Source: Pseudomonas aylmerensis
GTDB lineage: Bacteria > Pseudomonadota > Gammaproteobacteria > Pseudomonadales > Pseudomonadaceae
Direction: 5' to 3'
Assembly: GCF_001702265.1 (NCBI RefSeq)
Contig: NZ_MAUE01000021.1
Coordinates: 62,001-126,000 of the forward strand
DNA length: 64,000 nt
The notes under the pieces are model-generated. The model worked only from the letters and a program-made list of their open reading frames with translations. It was not told where the DNA came from and did not search any database. Below, in pieces: positions 17,266-26,718 of this stretch. Made by a program: the position numbers and the translations under genes. The stretch's first letter is position 1, and each line of letters begins with the position of its first letter.

Positions 17266-18427
17266 GGTCGGACTCCAAGCGAAAACACGCTTCCAACGCG
17301 TTTAACAATAGCTGCACCTGCGCTGCGCTGTGGGCCGCCGTCAAGGTCACGCGTAAACGTGCACTGCCGGCCGGCACGGTGGGCGGACGGATCGCGGTAA
17401 CCATCAGCCCGCGCTCGCGCAGCCGCTGGGACAGGCGCACAGCCTTGGCGCTGTCGCCAATCAGGATGGGCTGGATCGGCGTAAAGCTGTCCATCAAGTC
17501 CAGGCCAAGCTGCTCGGCGCCCTGGCGGAACTGGCGAATCAGGCCATTGAGGTGCTCGCGGCGCCAATGCTCGGTGCGCAGCAACTCCAGGCTTTTCAGC
17601 GTGGCGCAGGCAAGCGCCGGCGGCTGGCTGGTGGTGTAGATGTAGGGCCGGGCGAATTGGATCAGGCTTTCGATCAGCTCTTCACTGCCGGCGACAAACG
17701 CGCCCGCGGTGCCGAACGCTTTGCCGAGGGTGCCGACCAACACCGGCACGTCCTCCTGGCTCAAGCCGAAATGCTCGACAATCCCACCCCCATTGGCGCC
17801 CAGCGGGCCGAAGCCGTGCGCGTCATCCACCATCAGCCAGGCACCCTTGGCCCGGGCTTCACGGGCCAGTGCCGGCAAGTCGGCCAGGTCGCCGTCCATG
17901 CTGAACACGCCATCGGTGACCACCAGGGTATTGCCGGTGGCTTTCTCCAGGCGCTTGGCCAGGCTGGCGGGGTCGTTGTGGAGGTAGCGATTGAAACGCG
18001 CCCCGGACAGTAGCCCGGCATCCAGCAAGGAGGCGTGGTTGAGGCGATCTTCCAACACCGTATCGCCCTGCCCGACCAGCGCCGTGACGGCGCCAAGGTT
18101 GGCCATGTAGCCGGTGGTGAAGAGCAAGGCGCATGGACGCCCGGTGAGGTCGGCCAACGCTTCTTCCAGTTCATGGTGCGGCGTGGCGTGCCCGACCACC
18201 AGGTGCGAAGCGCCGCCGCCCACGCCCCAGCGGGACGCACCGGCGCGCCAGGCTTCGATCACTTGCGGGTGATTGGCCAGGCCGAGGTAATCGTTGTTAC
18301 AGAAGGCCAGCAACGGCTGGCCATCCACCACCACTTCCGGGCCTTGGGGGCTGCCGAGCAAGGGGCGTTGGCGATAAAGGTGTTCGGCACGGCGGGCAGC
18401 GAGGCGCGCGGCGAGATCGAAAGACAT
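17258..18427 (-). CDS. bioF: 8-amino-7-oxononanoate synthase
   Basis: A 389-residue PLP enzyme that condenses pimeloyl-ACP with L-alanine. The Schiff-base lysine is K236 in [11 protein letters not shown], the same number as in E. coli BioF, and the PLP-binding [10 protein letters not shown] is intact. It follows bioB in the operon, but a REPIN lies in the 163-nt gap between them, which may give bioB and bioFHCD different mRNA stability. It is cytoplasmic. Confidence 0.96.
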   Translation of the reverse strand: MSFDLAARLAARRAEHLYRQRPLLGSPQGPEVVVDGQPLLAFCNNDYLGLANHPQVIEAWRAGASRWGVGGGASHLVVGHATPHHELEEALADLTGRPCALLFTTGYMANLGAVTALVGQGDTVLEDRLNHASLLDAGLLSGARFNRYLHNDPASLAKRLEKATGNTLVVTDGVFSMDGDLADLPALAREARAKGAWLMVDDAHGFGPLGANGGGIVEHFGLSQEDVPVLVGTLGKAFGTAGAFVAGSEELIESLIQFARPYIYTTSQPPALACATLKSLELLRTEHWRREHLNGLIRQFRQGAEQLGLDLMDSFTPIQPILIGDSAKAVRLSQRLRERGLMVTAIRPPTVPAGSARLRVTLTAAHSAAQVQLLLNALEACFRLESDHA

Positions 18428-18473
18428 GCAGGCCTCGGCAGATCAAGGAACTTGAGACTGAATGCGATCAACT

Positions 18474-18560
18474 GTGGGCGCGGGCTTGCTCGCGAAGGCG
18501 GTGGGTCAGTCAGCACATCTGACACTGATACACCGCCTTCGCGAGCAAGCCCGCTCCCAC
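18474..18560. repeat. REPIN between bioB and bioF
   Basis: Near-perfect facing copies of the TGTGGGNGCGGGCTTGC-type REP, left arm from 18474 and right arm ending 18560. It lies inside the bio operon. Confidence 0.88.
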
Positions 18561-18590
18561 CTTTGGAATGCATTCCAATAGAGGGCGGCG

Positions 18591-19646
18591 TCAAACCACG
18601 GCGTTATAGAACTGCTCGCTGCTCTTCTGCTCCACCAACGCCTGCTCGATCGCCGCCTGGTGCACTTCATCGGCGTGCTCTTCGCGCGCTTCCGGCAGGA
18701 TGCCCAGGCGTGAGAACAGCTGCATGTCCTTGTCGGCCTGTGGGTTGGCGGTGGTCAGCAGTTTGTCGCCGTAGAAAATCGAGTTGGCGCCGGCAAAGAA
18801 TGCCAGTGCCTGCATCTGCTCGTTCATCGCCTCGCGGCCGGCCGACAGCCGCACATGGGATTGCGGCATCAGGATGCGCGCCACGGCGAGCATGCGAATG
18901 AAGTCGAACGGGTCGATATCTTCGGCGTTTTCCAGCGGCGTGCCGGCGACTTTCACCAGCATGTTGATCGGCACCGATTCCGGATGCTCCGGCAGGTTGG
19001 CCAGCTGGATCAGCAGGTTGGCGCGGTCGTCCAGCGACTCACCCATGCCGAGGATGCCGCCGGAGCAGATCTTCATCCCCGAGTCACGTACGTAGGCCAG
19101 GGTTTGCAGGCGCTCGCTGTAGGTGCGGGTGGTGATGATCGAGCCGTAGAACTCCGGCGAGGTGTCGAGGTTGTGGTTGTAGTAGTCGAGGCCGGCCTGA
19201 GCCAGGGCTTCGGTCTGGTCCTGGTCGAGACGGCCAAGGGTCATGCAGGTTTCCAGGCCCATGGCCTTCACCCCTTTGACCATCTGCAGCACGTAGGGCA
19301 TGTCTTTGGCCGACGGGTGCTTCCACGCCGCGCCCATGCAGAAACGCGTTGAGCCGATGGCTTTGGCGCGCGCGGCCTCTTCGAGGACCTTCTGTACCTC
19401 CATCAGCTTTTCTTTTTCCAGGCCGGTGTTGTAGTGGCCCGACTGCGGACAATATTTGCAATCTTCCGGGCAGGCGCCGGTCTTGATCGACAGCAAGGTC
19501 GACACTTGCACGCGGTTGGCGTCGAAATGCGCGCGGTGCACGGTCTGCGCCTGGAACAACAGGTCATTGAACGGCTGCACGAACAACGCTTTGACTTCGG
19601 CTAAGGACCAATCGTGACGCAACGTGGCGGTGGTGCTGGCGCTCAT
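18591..19646 (-). CDS. bioB: Biotin synthase
   Basis: A 351-residue radical SAM enzyme that inserts sulfur into dethiobiotin. The [4Fe-4S] motif is [14 protein letters not shown] (C59, C63, C66). Later conserved segments include [13 protein letters not shown] and the region that binds the sacrificial [2Fe-2S] cluster. It is first in the operon and diverges from comF; the 92-nt shared upstream region should hold the bio promoter. The ATG at 19646 fits the family N-terminus. Confidence 0.97.
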   Translation of the reverse strand: MSASTTATLRHDWSLAEVKALFVQPFNDLLFQAQTVHRAHFDANRVQVSTLLSIKTGACPEDCKYCPQSGHYNTGLEKEKLMEVQKVLEEAARAKAIGSTRFCMGAAWKHPSAKDMPYVLQMVKGVKAMGLETCMTLGRLDQDQTEALAQAGLDYYNHNLDTSPEFYGSIITTRTYSERLQTLAYVRDSGMKICSGGILGMGESLDDRANLLIQLANLPEHPESVPINMLVKVAGTPLENAEDIDPFDFIRMLAVARILMPQSHVRLSAGREAMNEQMQALAFFAGANSIFYGDKLLTTANPQADKDMQLFSRLGILPEAREEHADEVHQAAIEQALVEQKSSEQFYNAVV

Positions 19647-19738
19647 GGGCGATTCCTTGATTATGCTTGGGCAAGCGCTGCGGGAAGGGCAATACCCACA
19701 AGCGCGACACGGATGCTCGGCATATTTAAGGAAGATTC

Positions 19739-20476
19739 ATGCACTGTCAACCCGACTACAAACACAAGGTTTACATCTGGTTAAAAAACACACAGACATG
19801 TTTACTCTGTGATGAAAGCACCCAAACAGCCGAGTGCGTGTGCACTGCCTGCGAATCGCAATTGCCCTGGCTGACGGAACACTGCGAGGTGTGCGCCCTG
19901 CCGTTGCCCATGGACGGGTTGATCTGCGGCCAATGCCAGCGCCAGCCGCCGGCCTTTAAACAAGTGGTCGCGCCCTTCACCTTCAGCTTTCCCGTCGACA
20001 CCATGATCACCCGTTTTAAGCATCAGGCCCGCTGGCCACTCGGGCACCTGCTGGGCCGCCTGCTGGGTCAGCACCTGCGCCATCGCCTGGACAACGCCGA
20101 ACTCAGCCGCCCCGATTGCCTGCTGCCGGTGCCCATGGCGCGCAAACGCCTGCGCGAACGCGGTTACAACCAGGCGCTGATGCTGGCGCGCTGGCTCAGC
20201 GAGGAGCTGGACATCGGCGTTGATGAACACCTGCTGCTGCGCCCCCAGGAAACCGTCGCGCAACAGGCGCTGGACGCCAAGACCCGCCGACGCAACCTGC
20301 TCGGCGCTTTCGCCCTGGCGCCCGGCGCGCTGGTGCAGGGCCGGCACTTTGCGCTGGTGGACGATGTACTCACCACCGGCGCCACCGCCCACAGCCTGGC
20401 GCGCCTGCTGCTGAGCGCCGGGGCGCGGCAGGTCGATGTGTATTGCCTGGCACGCACGCCCAAACCGGGCGGCTGA
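19739..20476 (+). CDS. comF: ComF/GntX-family phosphoribosyltransferase-like protein
   Basis: A 245-residue protein with an N-terminal double zinc-ribbon (CLLCDESTQ, CTAC, CEVCALPLP, CGQC) and a C-terminal PRTase fold with the PRPP-loop motif FALVDDVLTTGAT and the ERGYNQALMLAR segment. ComF proteins help bring single-stranded DNA into the cytoplasm in competent bacteria; in E. coli the homologue GntX/YhgH is linked to use of DNA as nutrient. It is divergent from bioB, as is common in gamma-proteobacteria. The enzymatic role is unproven. Confidence 0.9.
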   Translation: MHCQPDYKHKVYIWLKNTQTCLLCDESTQTAECVCTACESQLPWLTEHCEVCALPLPMDGLICGQCQRQPPAFKQVVAPFTFSFPVDTMITRFKHQARWPLGHLLGRLLGQHLRHRLDNAELSRPDCLLPVPMARKRLRERGYNQALMLARWLSEELDIGVDEHLLLRPQETVAQQALDAKTRRRNLLGAFALAPGALVQGRHFALVDDVLTTGATAHSLARLLLSAGARQVDVYCLARTPKPGG

Positions 20477-20533
20477 CTTGACTCCCGCGCGCCAGCGCTG
20501 CAACGTCCGCTCATCTCAACGAAGCGTGTGCCC

Positions 20534-21298
20534 ATGTCCCTGCCGACTTCCCTCAGCCAACACATTATCCGTCGCCCCCAGCGCATCGCCTTGCTGGGGC
20601 ATATCGCCGAGCAGGGCTCTATCACCCGTGCCGCCAAGAGTGCCGGCCTGAGTTACAAGGCGGCCTGGGACGCCATCGACGAGCTCAACAACCTGGCGCA
20701 AAAACCGCTGGTGGAGCGCAGCGTCGGTGGCAAGGGCGGGGGCGGCGCCAAGCTGACGGCCGAAGGCGAGCGCGTGTTGCGCCTTTACCAGCGCCTGCAA
20801 ATGTTGCAGGCCGAGGTGCTGGGTTCGGATGAGGCCGCCAGCGACTTCAGCCTGCTCGGCCGCTTGATGCTGCGCACCAGCGCGCGTAACCAGTTGCACG
20901 GGCAAGTGATCGCCATCGAGCAGCATGGCCGCAACGACCTGATCTGCCTGCAACTGGCCGGCGGACTGACCCTGCAAGCACAAATCACCCACGACAGCAC
21001 GCAACGGCTGGAGCTGGAAATGGGCGTCGAAGTGGTCGCGCTGATCAAGGCGGGCTGGCTGGAACTGCTCGCTCCGGAACAAGCTGCAACACCTGGACAC
21101 AATTGCATGGGCGGCAGCGTCGAGGCCATTCTCGCGGCCGAGGACGGCCCCAGCGAAGTGCGCATCGCCTTGCCCACTGGCCAGGTTTTATGCGCCCTGG
21201 CCCAGCCCGACGCACTCAAGGCCCTGGGTGCCGTGGAAGGAAAGACGCTCCAGGTGCAATTTGCGCCGAGCAATGTGCTGCTCGGCACACCGGTGTAG
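20534..21298 (+). CDS. ModE-like molybdate-responsive regulator (HTH plus TOBE domains)
   Basis: A 254-residue protein. The N-terminal winged HTH (about residues 5-100) has RIALLGHIAEQGSITRAAKS and the loop VGGKGGGGAKLTAEGERVL, both typical of ModE. Two TOBE (molybdate-binding) domains follow, at about 120-180 and 190-254 (TSARNQLHGQVIAIEQHG; CMGGSVEAILAAEDG). ModE with bound molybdate represses molybdate transport genes. No modABC genes lie in the window, so the targets are elsewhere. The start is the ATG at 20534; two overlapping GTG codons just before it are less likely and the Shine-Dalgarno is weak. Confidence 0.85.
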   Translation: MSLPTSLSQHIIRRPQRIALLGHIAEQGSITRAAKSAGLSYKAAWDAIDELNNLAQKPLVERSVGGKGGGGAKLTAEGERVLRLYQRLQMLQAEVLGSDEAASDFSLLGRLMLRTSARNQLHGQVIAIEQHGRNDLICLQLAGGLTLQAQITHDSTQRLELEMGVEVVALIKAGWLELLAPEQAATPGHNCMGGSVEAILAAEDGPSEVRIALPTGQVLCALAQPDALKALGAVEGKTLQVQFAPSNVLLGTPV

Positions 21299-21377
21299 CA
21301 ACGCCCCGCCTTCAAACTGCAACAATTTCGTCACGCCCGCTCCTTAAGGTGTCTGCAAAAACCGCAGGGAGCCTGAG

Positions 21378-23276
21378 ATGAGCCTATTAGAAGAAAACCA
21401 AGCCACCGACCTCGAGCAGATGGTCGGCCTTACCCGCCGCCGCTTTATCGGCGCCGGCGCCCTGTGCGGTGCCGCGATGTTCCTCGGCGGCAACCTGCTG
21501 AGCCGCAGCGCATTGGCCGTCAACGCCGCCACAGCCAGCCCGTTGCTGGGCTTTACCAGCATCGCCGCCGCCACCAGCGACGCCATCACCCTGCCGCCCG
21601 GCTACAGCGCCTCGGTGCTGATCAGCTGGGGCCAGCCACTGCACAAGAACGCGCCGGCGTTCGACCCGTCCGGCAACGGCACCGCCAAGGCCCAGGAGCA
21701 GCAGTTCGGGGACAACAACGACGGCATGAGCCTGTTCGCTTTCCCCGGCGACGATAACCGCGCGCTGATGGCGATCAACAACGAATACACCAACTATCGC
21801 TACCTCTTCGCCCACGGCGGTGCGCCGCAGTCGGCTGAAGACGTGCACAAGGCCCAGGCAAGCGAAGGCGTGTCGGTGATCGAAGTGCAGCGCAAAGGTG
21901 ACAGCTGGCAGTTCGTCCAGGACTCGCGCTACAACCGCCGCATCCACGGCAACTCGCCGATCCGCGTAGGGGGTCCCGCTGCCGGCCACGCCTGGCTGAA
22001 AACCACTGCCGACAAGTCCGGCAAGCAGGTGCTGGGCACCTTTCAGAACTGCGCCAACGGCAAGACGCCGTGGGGCACTTACCTGACGTGCGAGGAGAAC
22101 TTCACCGACTGCTTCGGCAGCAGTAACCCCCAGCAAAGCTTCGACGCCGGGCAGAAACGCTACGGCGTGGTGGCCGCCAGCAAAGACATCAACTGGCACC
22201 TGCATGACCCGCGCTTCGACATCGCCAAAAACCCCAACGAGCTCAACCGCCACGGCTGGGTGGTGGAGATCGACCCGTTCGACCCGCACTCCACGCCGGT
22301 CAAGCGTACCGCCCTGGGCCGCTTCAAACACGAGAACGCCGCCCTCGCCGAAACCCGCGACGGCCGCGCTGTGGTGTACATGGGCGATGATGAACGCGGT
22401 GAGTTCATCTACAAATTCGTCAGCCGCGACAAGATCAACCACAAGAATCCGAAGGCCAACAAAGACCTGCTCGACCACGGCACCTTGTACGTGGCGATCT
22501 TCGATGCAGGCGACGGCGATGCCGACCACCCCAAGGGCAAGGGCCAATGGGTCGAGCTGACCCACGGCAAAAACGGCATCGATGCCAGCAGCGGTTTTGC
22601 CAGCCAGGCTGAAGTGCTGATCCACGCCCGCCTGGCCGCCAGCGTGGTGAAAGCCACGCGCATGGACCGCCCGGAATGGATCGTGGTCAGCCCCACCGAC
22701 GGCCAGGTCTATTGCACCCTGACCAACAACGCCAAGCGTGGCGAAGACGGCCAGCCGGTGGGCGGCCCCAACCCGCGTGAAAAGAACGTCTACGGCCAGA
22801 TCCTGCGCTGGAAGGCGGATGCCGATAACCACGGTGCCGTCACGTTCAGCTGGGACCTGTTTGTGGTCGCCGGCAACCCCGGTGTGCATGCCGGCGCGCC
22901 GAAGGGCGGCTCGTCGAATATCAACCCGCAGAACATGTTCAACAGCCCCGACGGGCTGGGGTTCGACAAAGCCGGACGCCTGTGGATCCTCACCGACGGC
23001 GACTACAGCAACGCGGGCGACTTCGCCGGCATGGGCAATAACCAGATGCTGTGCGCAGACCCGAGCACCGGTGAGATTCGCCGCTTCATGGTCGGACCGG
23101 TGGCCTGTGAGGTGACGGGGATCAGCTTTTCGCCGGATCAGAAGACCCTGTTTGTGGGGATTCAGCACCCGGGCGAAACGGGCGGTTCGACGTGGCCGGA
23201 GCATCTGCCCAACGGCAAGCCGCGCTCGTCGGTGATGGCGATTCGGCGGGATGATGGTGGCGTCGTGGGCGCCTGA
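21378..23276 (+). CDS. phoX: PhoX-family alkaline phosphatase, Tat-exported
   Basis: A 632-residue protein matching the PhoX/DUF839 family: calcium- and iron-dependent monomeric alkaline phosphatases of the periplasm or outside. The Tat signal is TRRRFIGAGALCGAAMFLGG (about residues 19-38). Family segments include GTYLTCEENFTD, HGWVVEIDPFDP, KHENAALAETRDG, YMGDDERGEFIYKFVS and SPDGLGFDKAGRLWILTDG. The ATG at 21378 is preceded by an AGGGAG. I could not find a convincing Pho box upstream, so regulation by PhoB is not shown. It stands alone between a ModE-like gene and a REP cluster. Confidence 0.88.
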   Translation: MSLLEENQATDLEQMVGLTRRRFIGAGALCGAAMFLGGNLLSRSALAVNAATASPLLGFTSIAAATSDAITLPPGYSASVLISWGQPLHKNAPAFDPSGNGTAKAQEQQFGDNNDGMSLFAFPGDDNRALMAINNEYTNYRYLFAHGGAPQSAEDVHKAQASEGVSVIEVQRKGDSWQFVQDSRYNRRIHGNSPIRVGGPAAGHAWLKTTADKSGKQVLGTFQNCANGKTPWGTYLTCEENFTDCFGSSNPQQSFDAGQKRYGVVAASKDINWHLHDPRFDIAKNPNELNRHGWVVEIDPFDPHSTPVKRTALGRFKHENAALAETRDGRAVVYMGDDERGEFIYKFVSRDKINHKNPKANKDLLDHGTLYVAIFDAGDGDADHPKGKGQWVELTHGKNGIDASSGFASQAEVLIHARLAASVVKATRMDRPEWIVVSPTDGQVYCTLTNNAKRGEDGQPVGGPNPREKNVYGQILRWKADADNHGAVTFSWDLFVVAGNPGVHAGAPKGGSSNINPQNMFNSPDGLGFDKAGRLWILTDGDYSNAGDFAGMGNNQMLCADPSTGEIRRFMVGPVACEVTGISFSPDQKTLFVGIQHPGETGGSTWPEHLPNGKPRSSVMAIRRDDGGVVGA

Positions 23277-23282
23277 TAGGCC

Positions 23283-23503
23283 GTCTTCGCGGGCAAGCCC
23301 GCTCCCACAGGTGAATGCATTCCAGCCTGGGGACGTGGGCGGATGCTAATTGCATCTGCGGGGTTGGTGGTGCCTGAGAGGTCGTCTTCGCGGGCAAGCC
23401 CGCTCCCACAAGTGGACGCATTCCAACCTGGGACATGGGCGGATTGGACGCCAGTTCATGCTGGAACTGGGTCAACTGTGGGAGCGGGCTTGCCCGCGAA
23501 GGC
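23283..23503. repeat. Cluster of three REPs, two of them in a tandem duplication
   Basis: Three REP copies occur: 23284-23309, 23384-23410 (same orientation) and 23477-23503 (inverted). The first two belong to a direct repeat with a period of 101 bases; both copies continue from GTCTTCGCGGGCAAGCCCGC into about 35 bases of similar non-REP sequence. This fills most of the 311-nt gap between phoX and srkA. No gene is seen in it. Confidence 0.85.
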
Positions 23504-23587
23504 GTCCGCACAGCCACCACCTATCTCTGCCCGTGTGCGTTACCATACCCGGCCGGACGCGGCGCTCTGCTGCGCGCAGGAGTTCGC

Positions 23588-24562
23588 ATGGCCCATCCGT
23601 TTGAAACACTCACCCCCGACCTGGTGCTCGACGCCGTCGAAAGCATCGGTTTCCTCAGCGATGCGCGCGTTCTCGCGCTCAACAGCTACGAAAACCGTGT
23701 CTACCAGGTGGGCATCGAAGACGCCGAACCGCTGATCGCCAAGTTCTACCGCCCCCAGCGCTGGACCAACGAAGCGATCCTCGAAGAACACCGCTTCACC
23801 TTTGAACTGGCCGAGTGCGAAGTCCCGGTGGTTGCGCCGCTGATCCACAATGGCGAAAGCCTGTTCGAACACGCAGGTTTCCGCTTCACCCTGTTTCCTC
23901 GCCGTGGCGGCCGCGCGCCGGAGCCGGGCAATCTCGACCAACTCTATCGCCTCGGGCAATTGCTCGGCCGCTTGCACGCGGTGGGGGCCACGCGCCCGTT
24001 CGAACACCGCGAAGCCTTGGGCGTGAAGAACTTCGGCCACGACTCCCTCACCACCCTGCTGGAAGGCAACTTCATCCCCAAGAGCCTGTTGCCAGCCTAT
24101 GAATCGGTGGCCCGCGACCTGCTCAAGCGGGTGGAAGAGGTGTACAAGGCCACCCCGCACAAGAACATCCGTATGCACGGCGATTGCCACCCCGGCAACA
24201 TGATGTGTCGCGACGAGATGTTCCATATCGTCGACCTCGATGACTGCCGCATGGGCCCCGCCGTGCAGGACCTGTGGATGATGCTCGCCGGCGACCGCCA
24301 GGAATGCCTGGGGCAGCTGTCAGAACTGATGGACGGTTACCAGGAATTCCACGACTTCGACCCGCGTGAACTCGCGCTGATCGAACCGCTGCGCGCCTTG
24401 CGCCTGATGCACTACAGCGCCTGGCTGGCACGGCGCTGGGATGACCCGGCGTTTCCCCACAGCTTCCCGTGGTTCGGCAGTGAACGGTACTGGGGCGATC
24501 AGGTGCTGGCGTTGCGCGAACAGCTCTCGGCGCTCAACGAAGAACCGCTGAAACTGTTCTGA
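23588..24562 (+). CDS. srkA: Stress response kinase A (YihE/RdoA family Ser/Thr kinase)
   Basis: A 324-residue protein kinase of the aminoglycoside-phosphotransferase fold. The catalytic loop is MHGDCHPGNMM (D199, N204) and the metal-binding motif HIVDLDDCRMG (D216). In E. coli, SrkA counteracts MazEF-linked death and helps survival after envelope and oxidative stress. In enterobacteria it often precedes dsbA; here it is followed by a REPIN and rarD. The ATG at 23588 is supported by AGGAG; the longer frame back to 23435 runs into a REP copy and is spurious. Confidence 0.93.
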   Translation: MAHPFETLTPDLVLDAVESIGFLSDARVLALNSYENRVYQVGIEDAEPLIAKFYRPQRWTNEAILEEHRFTFELAECEVPVVAPLIHNGESLFEHAGFRFTLFPRRGGRAPEPGNLDQLYRLGQLLGRLHAVGATRPFEHREALGVKNFGHDSLTTLLEGNFIPKSLLPAYESVARDLLKRVEEVYKATPHKNIRMHGDCHPGNMMCRDEMFHIVDLDDCRMGPAVQDLWMMLAGDRQECLGQLSELMDGYQEFHDFDPRELALIEPLRALRLMHYSAWLARRWDDPAFPHSFPWFGSERYWGDQVLALREQLSALNEEPLKLF

Positions 24563-24575
24563 CCGAAATGCCCCT

Positions 24576-24660
24576 GTGGGAGCTGGCTTGCCTGCGATGG
24601 CGTCACCTCGGCGTGCCTGATACACCGAGTTGCCTGCATCGCAAGCAAGCCAGCTCCACA
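24576..24660. repeat. REPIN between srkA and rarD
   Basis: Facing copies of the GTGGGAGCTGGCTTGCCTGC REP variant, left arm from 24576 and right arm ending 24660. Confidence 0.85.
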
Positions 24661-24733
24661 GAAAAGCCAGTCCCACTGTCTGACAAAAATCCTTACAATC
24701 GCGCTTTGTTAGCTGCCTAAGCAAGGATTCTGC

Positions 24734-25618
24734 ATGCACGCCGCCAACCCTCGCAAAGGGTACATTTTGGGCCTGAGCGCCTATGTCATCTGGGGTCTGT
24801 TCCCGCTCTACTTCAAAGCCATCGCCAGCGTACCCGCCGCCGAAATCATCGTGCACCGGGTGCTGTGGTCGGCGCTGTTCGGTGGCGTGCTGCTGATGGT
24901 GTGGAAACACCCCGGCTGGTTCCGCGAACTGCGGGACAACCCCAAGCGCCTGGCGATCCTGGCCCTCAGCGGTTCGTTGATTGCGGGTAACTGGTTGACC
25001 TATGTGTGGTCGGTGAACAGCGGGCGCATGCTCGAAGCGAGCCTGGGTTACTACATCAACCCGTTGGTGAATGTGCTGCTGGGCATGCTGATCCTCGGCG
25101 AACGCCTGCGCCGCCTGCAGTGGGTCGCCGTAGGCCTGGCAGCGGTGGGTGTAGCACAGCAGGTGTGGCAGGTGGGCAGCTTGCCGTGGGTGTCGCTGGT
25201 GCTGGCACTGACTTTCGGGTTCTACGGCCTGATCCGCAAGCAGGCACCCGTCAAGGCGTTGCCGGGGCTGGTGGTTGAGACCTGGATGCTGGTGCCGATT
25301 GCGGTGGCGTGGCTGCTGTTCAATCCGTCGGCGCACAGTGCGCAGCTGGAATTCTGGAGCACATCCGAGGCCTGGTGGCTGGTGGCCGCAGGCCCGGTCA
25401 CGTTGATCCCGCTGGTGTGCTTCAACGCCGCTGCGCGGCATTTGCCCTACACCGCATTGGGCTTCCTGCAGTACGTAGCGCCGACGCTGGTGCTGCTGGA
25501 AGCCGTGCTGCTGTTCGGCGAACATCTGGCGCAAAGCACGCTGATCGCCTTCGCCTTTATCTGGGCCGGCCTGGTGGTCTACAGCCTGGACGCCTGGATG
25601 AGCGTGCGCAAACGCTGA
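24734..25618 (+). CDS. rarD: RarD, EamA-family inner-membrane transporter
   Basis: A 294-residue integral membrane protein with about ten hydrophobic helices in two EamA repeats (GYILGLSAYVIWGLFPLYFK opens the first). RarD (named for chloramphenicol resistance in Pseudomonas) belongs to the drug/metabolite transporter superfamily; the substrate is unknown. The second half includes PLVCFNAAARHLPYTALGFL and QYVAPTLVLLEAVLLFGE, typical of RarD. The ATG at 24734 follows an AAGGA. It is monocistronic, with a following non-coding stretch containing two DnaA boxes. Confidence 0.92.
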   Translation: MHAANPRKGYILGLSAYVIWGLFPLYFKAIASVPAAEIIVHRVLWSALFGGVLLMVWKHPGWFRELRDNPKRLAILALSGSLIAGNWLTYVWSVNSGRMLEASLGYYINPLVNVLLGMLILGERLRRLQWVAVGLAAVGVAQQVWQVGSLPWVSLVLALTFGFYGLIRKQAPVKALPGLVVETWMLVPIAVAWLLFNPSAHSAQLEFWSTSEAWWLVAAGPVTLIPLVCFNAAARHLPYTALGFLQYVAPTLVLLEAVLLFGEHLAQSTLIAFAFIWAGLVVYSLDAWMSVRKR

Positions 25619-25681
25619 TCAAATAACGTACAAACCCCTGCAGGCCACGAATGGCGTGGCTTGCAGACATCCACCCCAAGG

Positions 25682-25802
25682 TTATCCACAACCTGATCCC
25701 CGCCATTTGTGCACAAGCCCTTGAAACTGCTCGTTTTTTGCTCAGCTCGCGAAGACGCACGCAGTGCGTGGCCTGGGGCCAGGTCTCTACAGGTTATCCA
25801 CA
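25682..25802. other. Two exact DnaA-box nonamers in the gap between rarD and the GcvR-like gene
   Basis: TTATCCACA occurs at 25682-25690 and at 25794-25802 on the plus strand, with a near match (TTGTGCACA on the minus strand) close to 25710. The first lies in a small palindrome AGGTTATCCACAACCT. The whole 222-nt gap between rarD and the convergent GcvR-like gene shows no coding potential. Whether DnaA binds is unknown. Confidence 0.5.
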
Positions 25803-25840
25803 GGCCCATGCAAGATTTCCATGCATAACCTTGTGCGTGG

Positions 25841-26353
25841 TTATTCCTCGTTGCGCAGTTCCACCATCAGGTCATCCGCCAGGGTTTCCAAGGATTCCTG
25901 CAACGCCTCCAGGGACACGTTCGACGGCACCTGCAGCAGGGCCTCGGCGCTGAACAGCAGGTCACCGCTCATCGGCGCCGGGCGTACATCGGTGCTCAAG
26001 CGCTCAAGGTTGACCCCCTGCTTGCTCAGCAGCGCCGTGATCTCGCGCACGATGCCCGAACGGTCATTGCCCACCAGCGTCATCAGGATCGGTTTGGACG
26101 CCGACGCCTGCCCGCTGCTGCCCTCGCCCACCAGCACCCGAATGCCGTGGGTGGACAAGTCCTCCAGCGCGGCCACCAGGGCCTGACGGCTTTCCGCCGG
26201 CACACTGACGCGCAGGATCCCGGCAAACTGCCCAGCCATGTGCGCCATGCGGCTTTCCAGCCAGTTGCCGCCGTGCGCCGCGATGTTCTGCGCGATGCGT
26301 TCCACCAGGCCGGGTTTGTCGGCGGCGATAATAGTGAGTACAAGATGGTCCAT
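25841..26353 (-). CDS. gcvR: GcvR-like double-ACT regulatory protein
   Basis: A 170-residue protein made of two ACT domains (about residues 1-80 and 88-168): HLVLTIIAADKPGLVERIAQ in the first and LMTLVGNDRSGIVREITALL in the second. It matches the glycine cleavage system transcriptional repressor GcvR, which binds GcvA rather than DNA in E. coli. The ATG at 26353 fits the family; the frame running back to 26452 passes into a degenerate REP. A connection with the glycine-producing betaine/sarcosine genes later in the window is plausible but inferred. Confidence 0.85.
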   Translation of the reverse strand: MDHLVLTIIAADKPGLVERIAQNIAAHGGNWLESRMAHMAGQFAGILRVSVPAESRQALVAALEDLSTHGIRVLVGEGSSGQASASKPILMTLVGNDRSGIVREITALLSKQGVNLERLSTDVRPAPMSGDLLFSAEALLQVPSNVSLEALQESLETLADDLMVELRNEE

Positions 26354-26718
26354 GGCGAATTCCTCAGATGTTGTTGTTTTCTGCAGGAGCCGGCTTTCCG
26401 GCGACAGCGGCCTGATCATCGCCGCAAGGCTCAAGGGCCTCATCGCTGGCAAGGACTCAGCGTCCCTCCAGCTCTTACAAGGTGGACGCAGGCGTGGCTG
26501 AAAACAAATCGTGTACCATTTTTAGATTTATCTGGAACAATCTCATAGTTTTTTGAGAACATCCCGTTCTCCGCTGTGACCGTACGACCAAAGTGGGTCG
26601 CTAAACGACGTATTTAGTCTAATTTTCACAACCGCAAGTCATCATGTAGTATGCCCAACCGTGCACTACATAATGAAAATCTGAAACAGCGCATAAGCTC
26701 CGCAGAGTGAGGCAAGCA
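26354..26718. promoter_or_regulatory. 365-nt divergent control region of gcvR and glcB, with an inverted repeat
   Basis: No gene is present. The left part (about 26380-26465) is a degenerate REP. The right part is AT-rich and contains ATGTAGT (26644-26650) and ACTACAT (26665-26671), a perfect 7-bp inverted repeat with 14 bases between, 48 bases before the glcB ATG. It could be an operator for glcB; the protein binding it is not known. GAGG at 26708-26711 is the glcB Shine-Dalgarno. Confidence 0.5.

Noticed and set aside
21299..21377. Pho box before phoX
   Set aside because: Only one weak half-like TCGTCAC is present; two spaced CTGTCAT-type halves are not.
23283..23503. Repeat cluster considered as a CRISPR array
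   Set aside because: Units are palindromic REPs in both orientations with irregular spacing and no cas genes.
23435..23587. Extended N-terminus for srkA
   Set aside because: The added residues are read from a REP copy; the ATG at 23588 has AGGAG and gives the family N-terminus.
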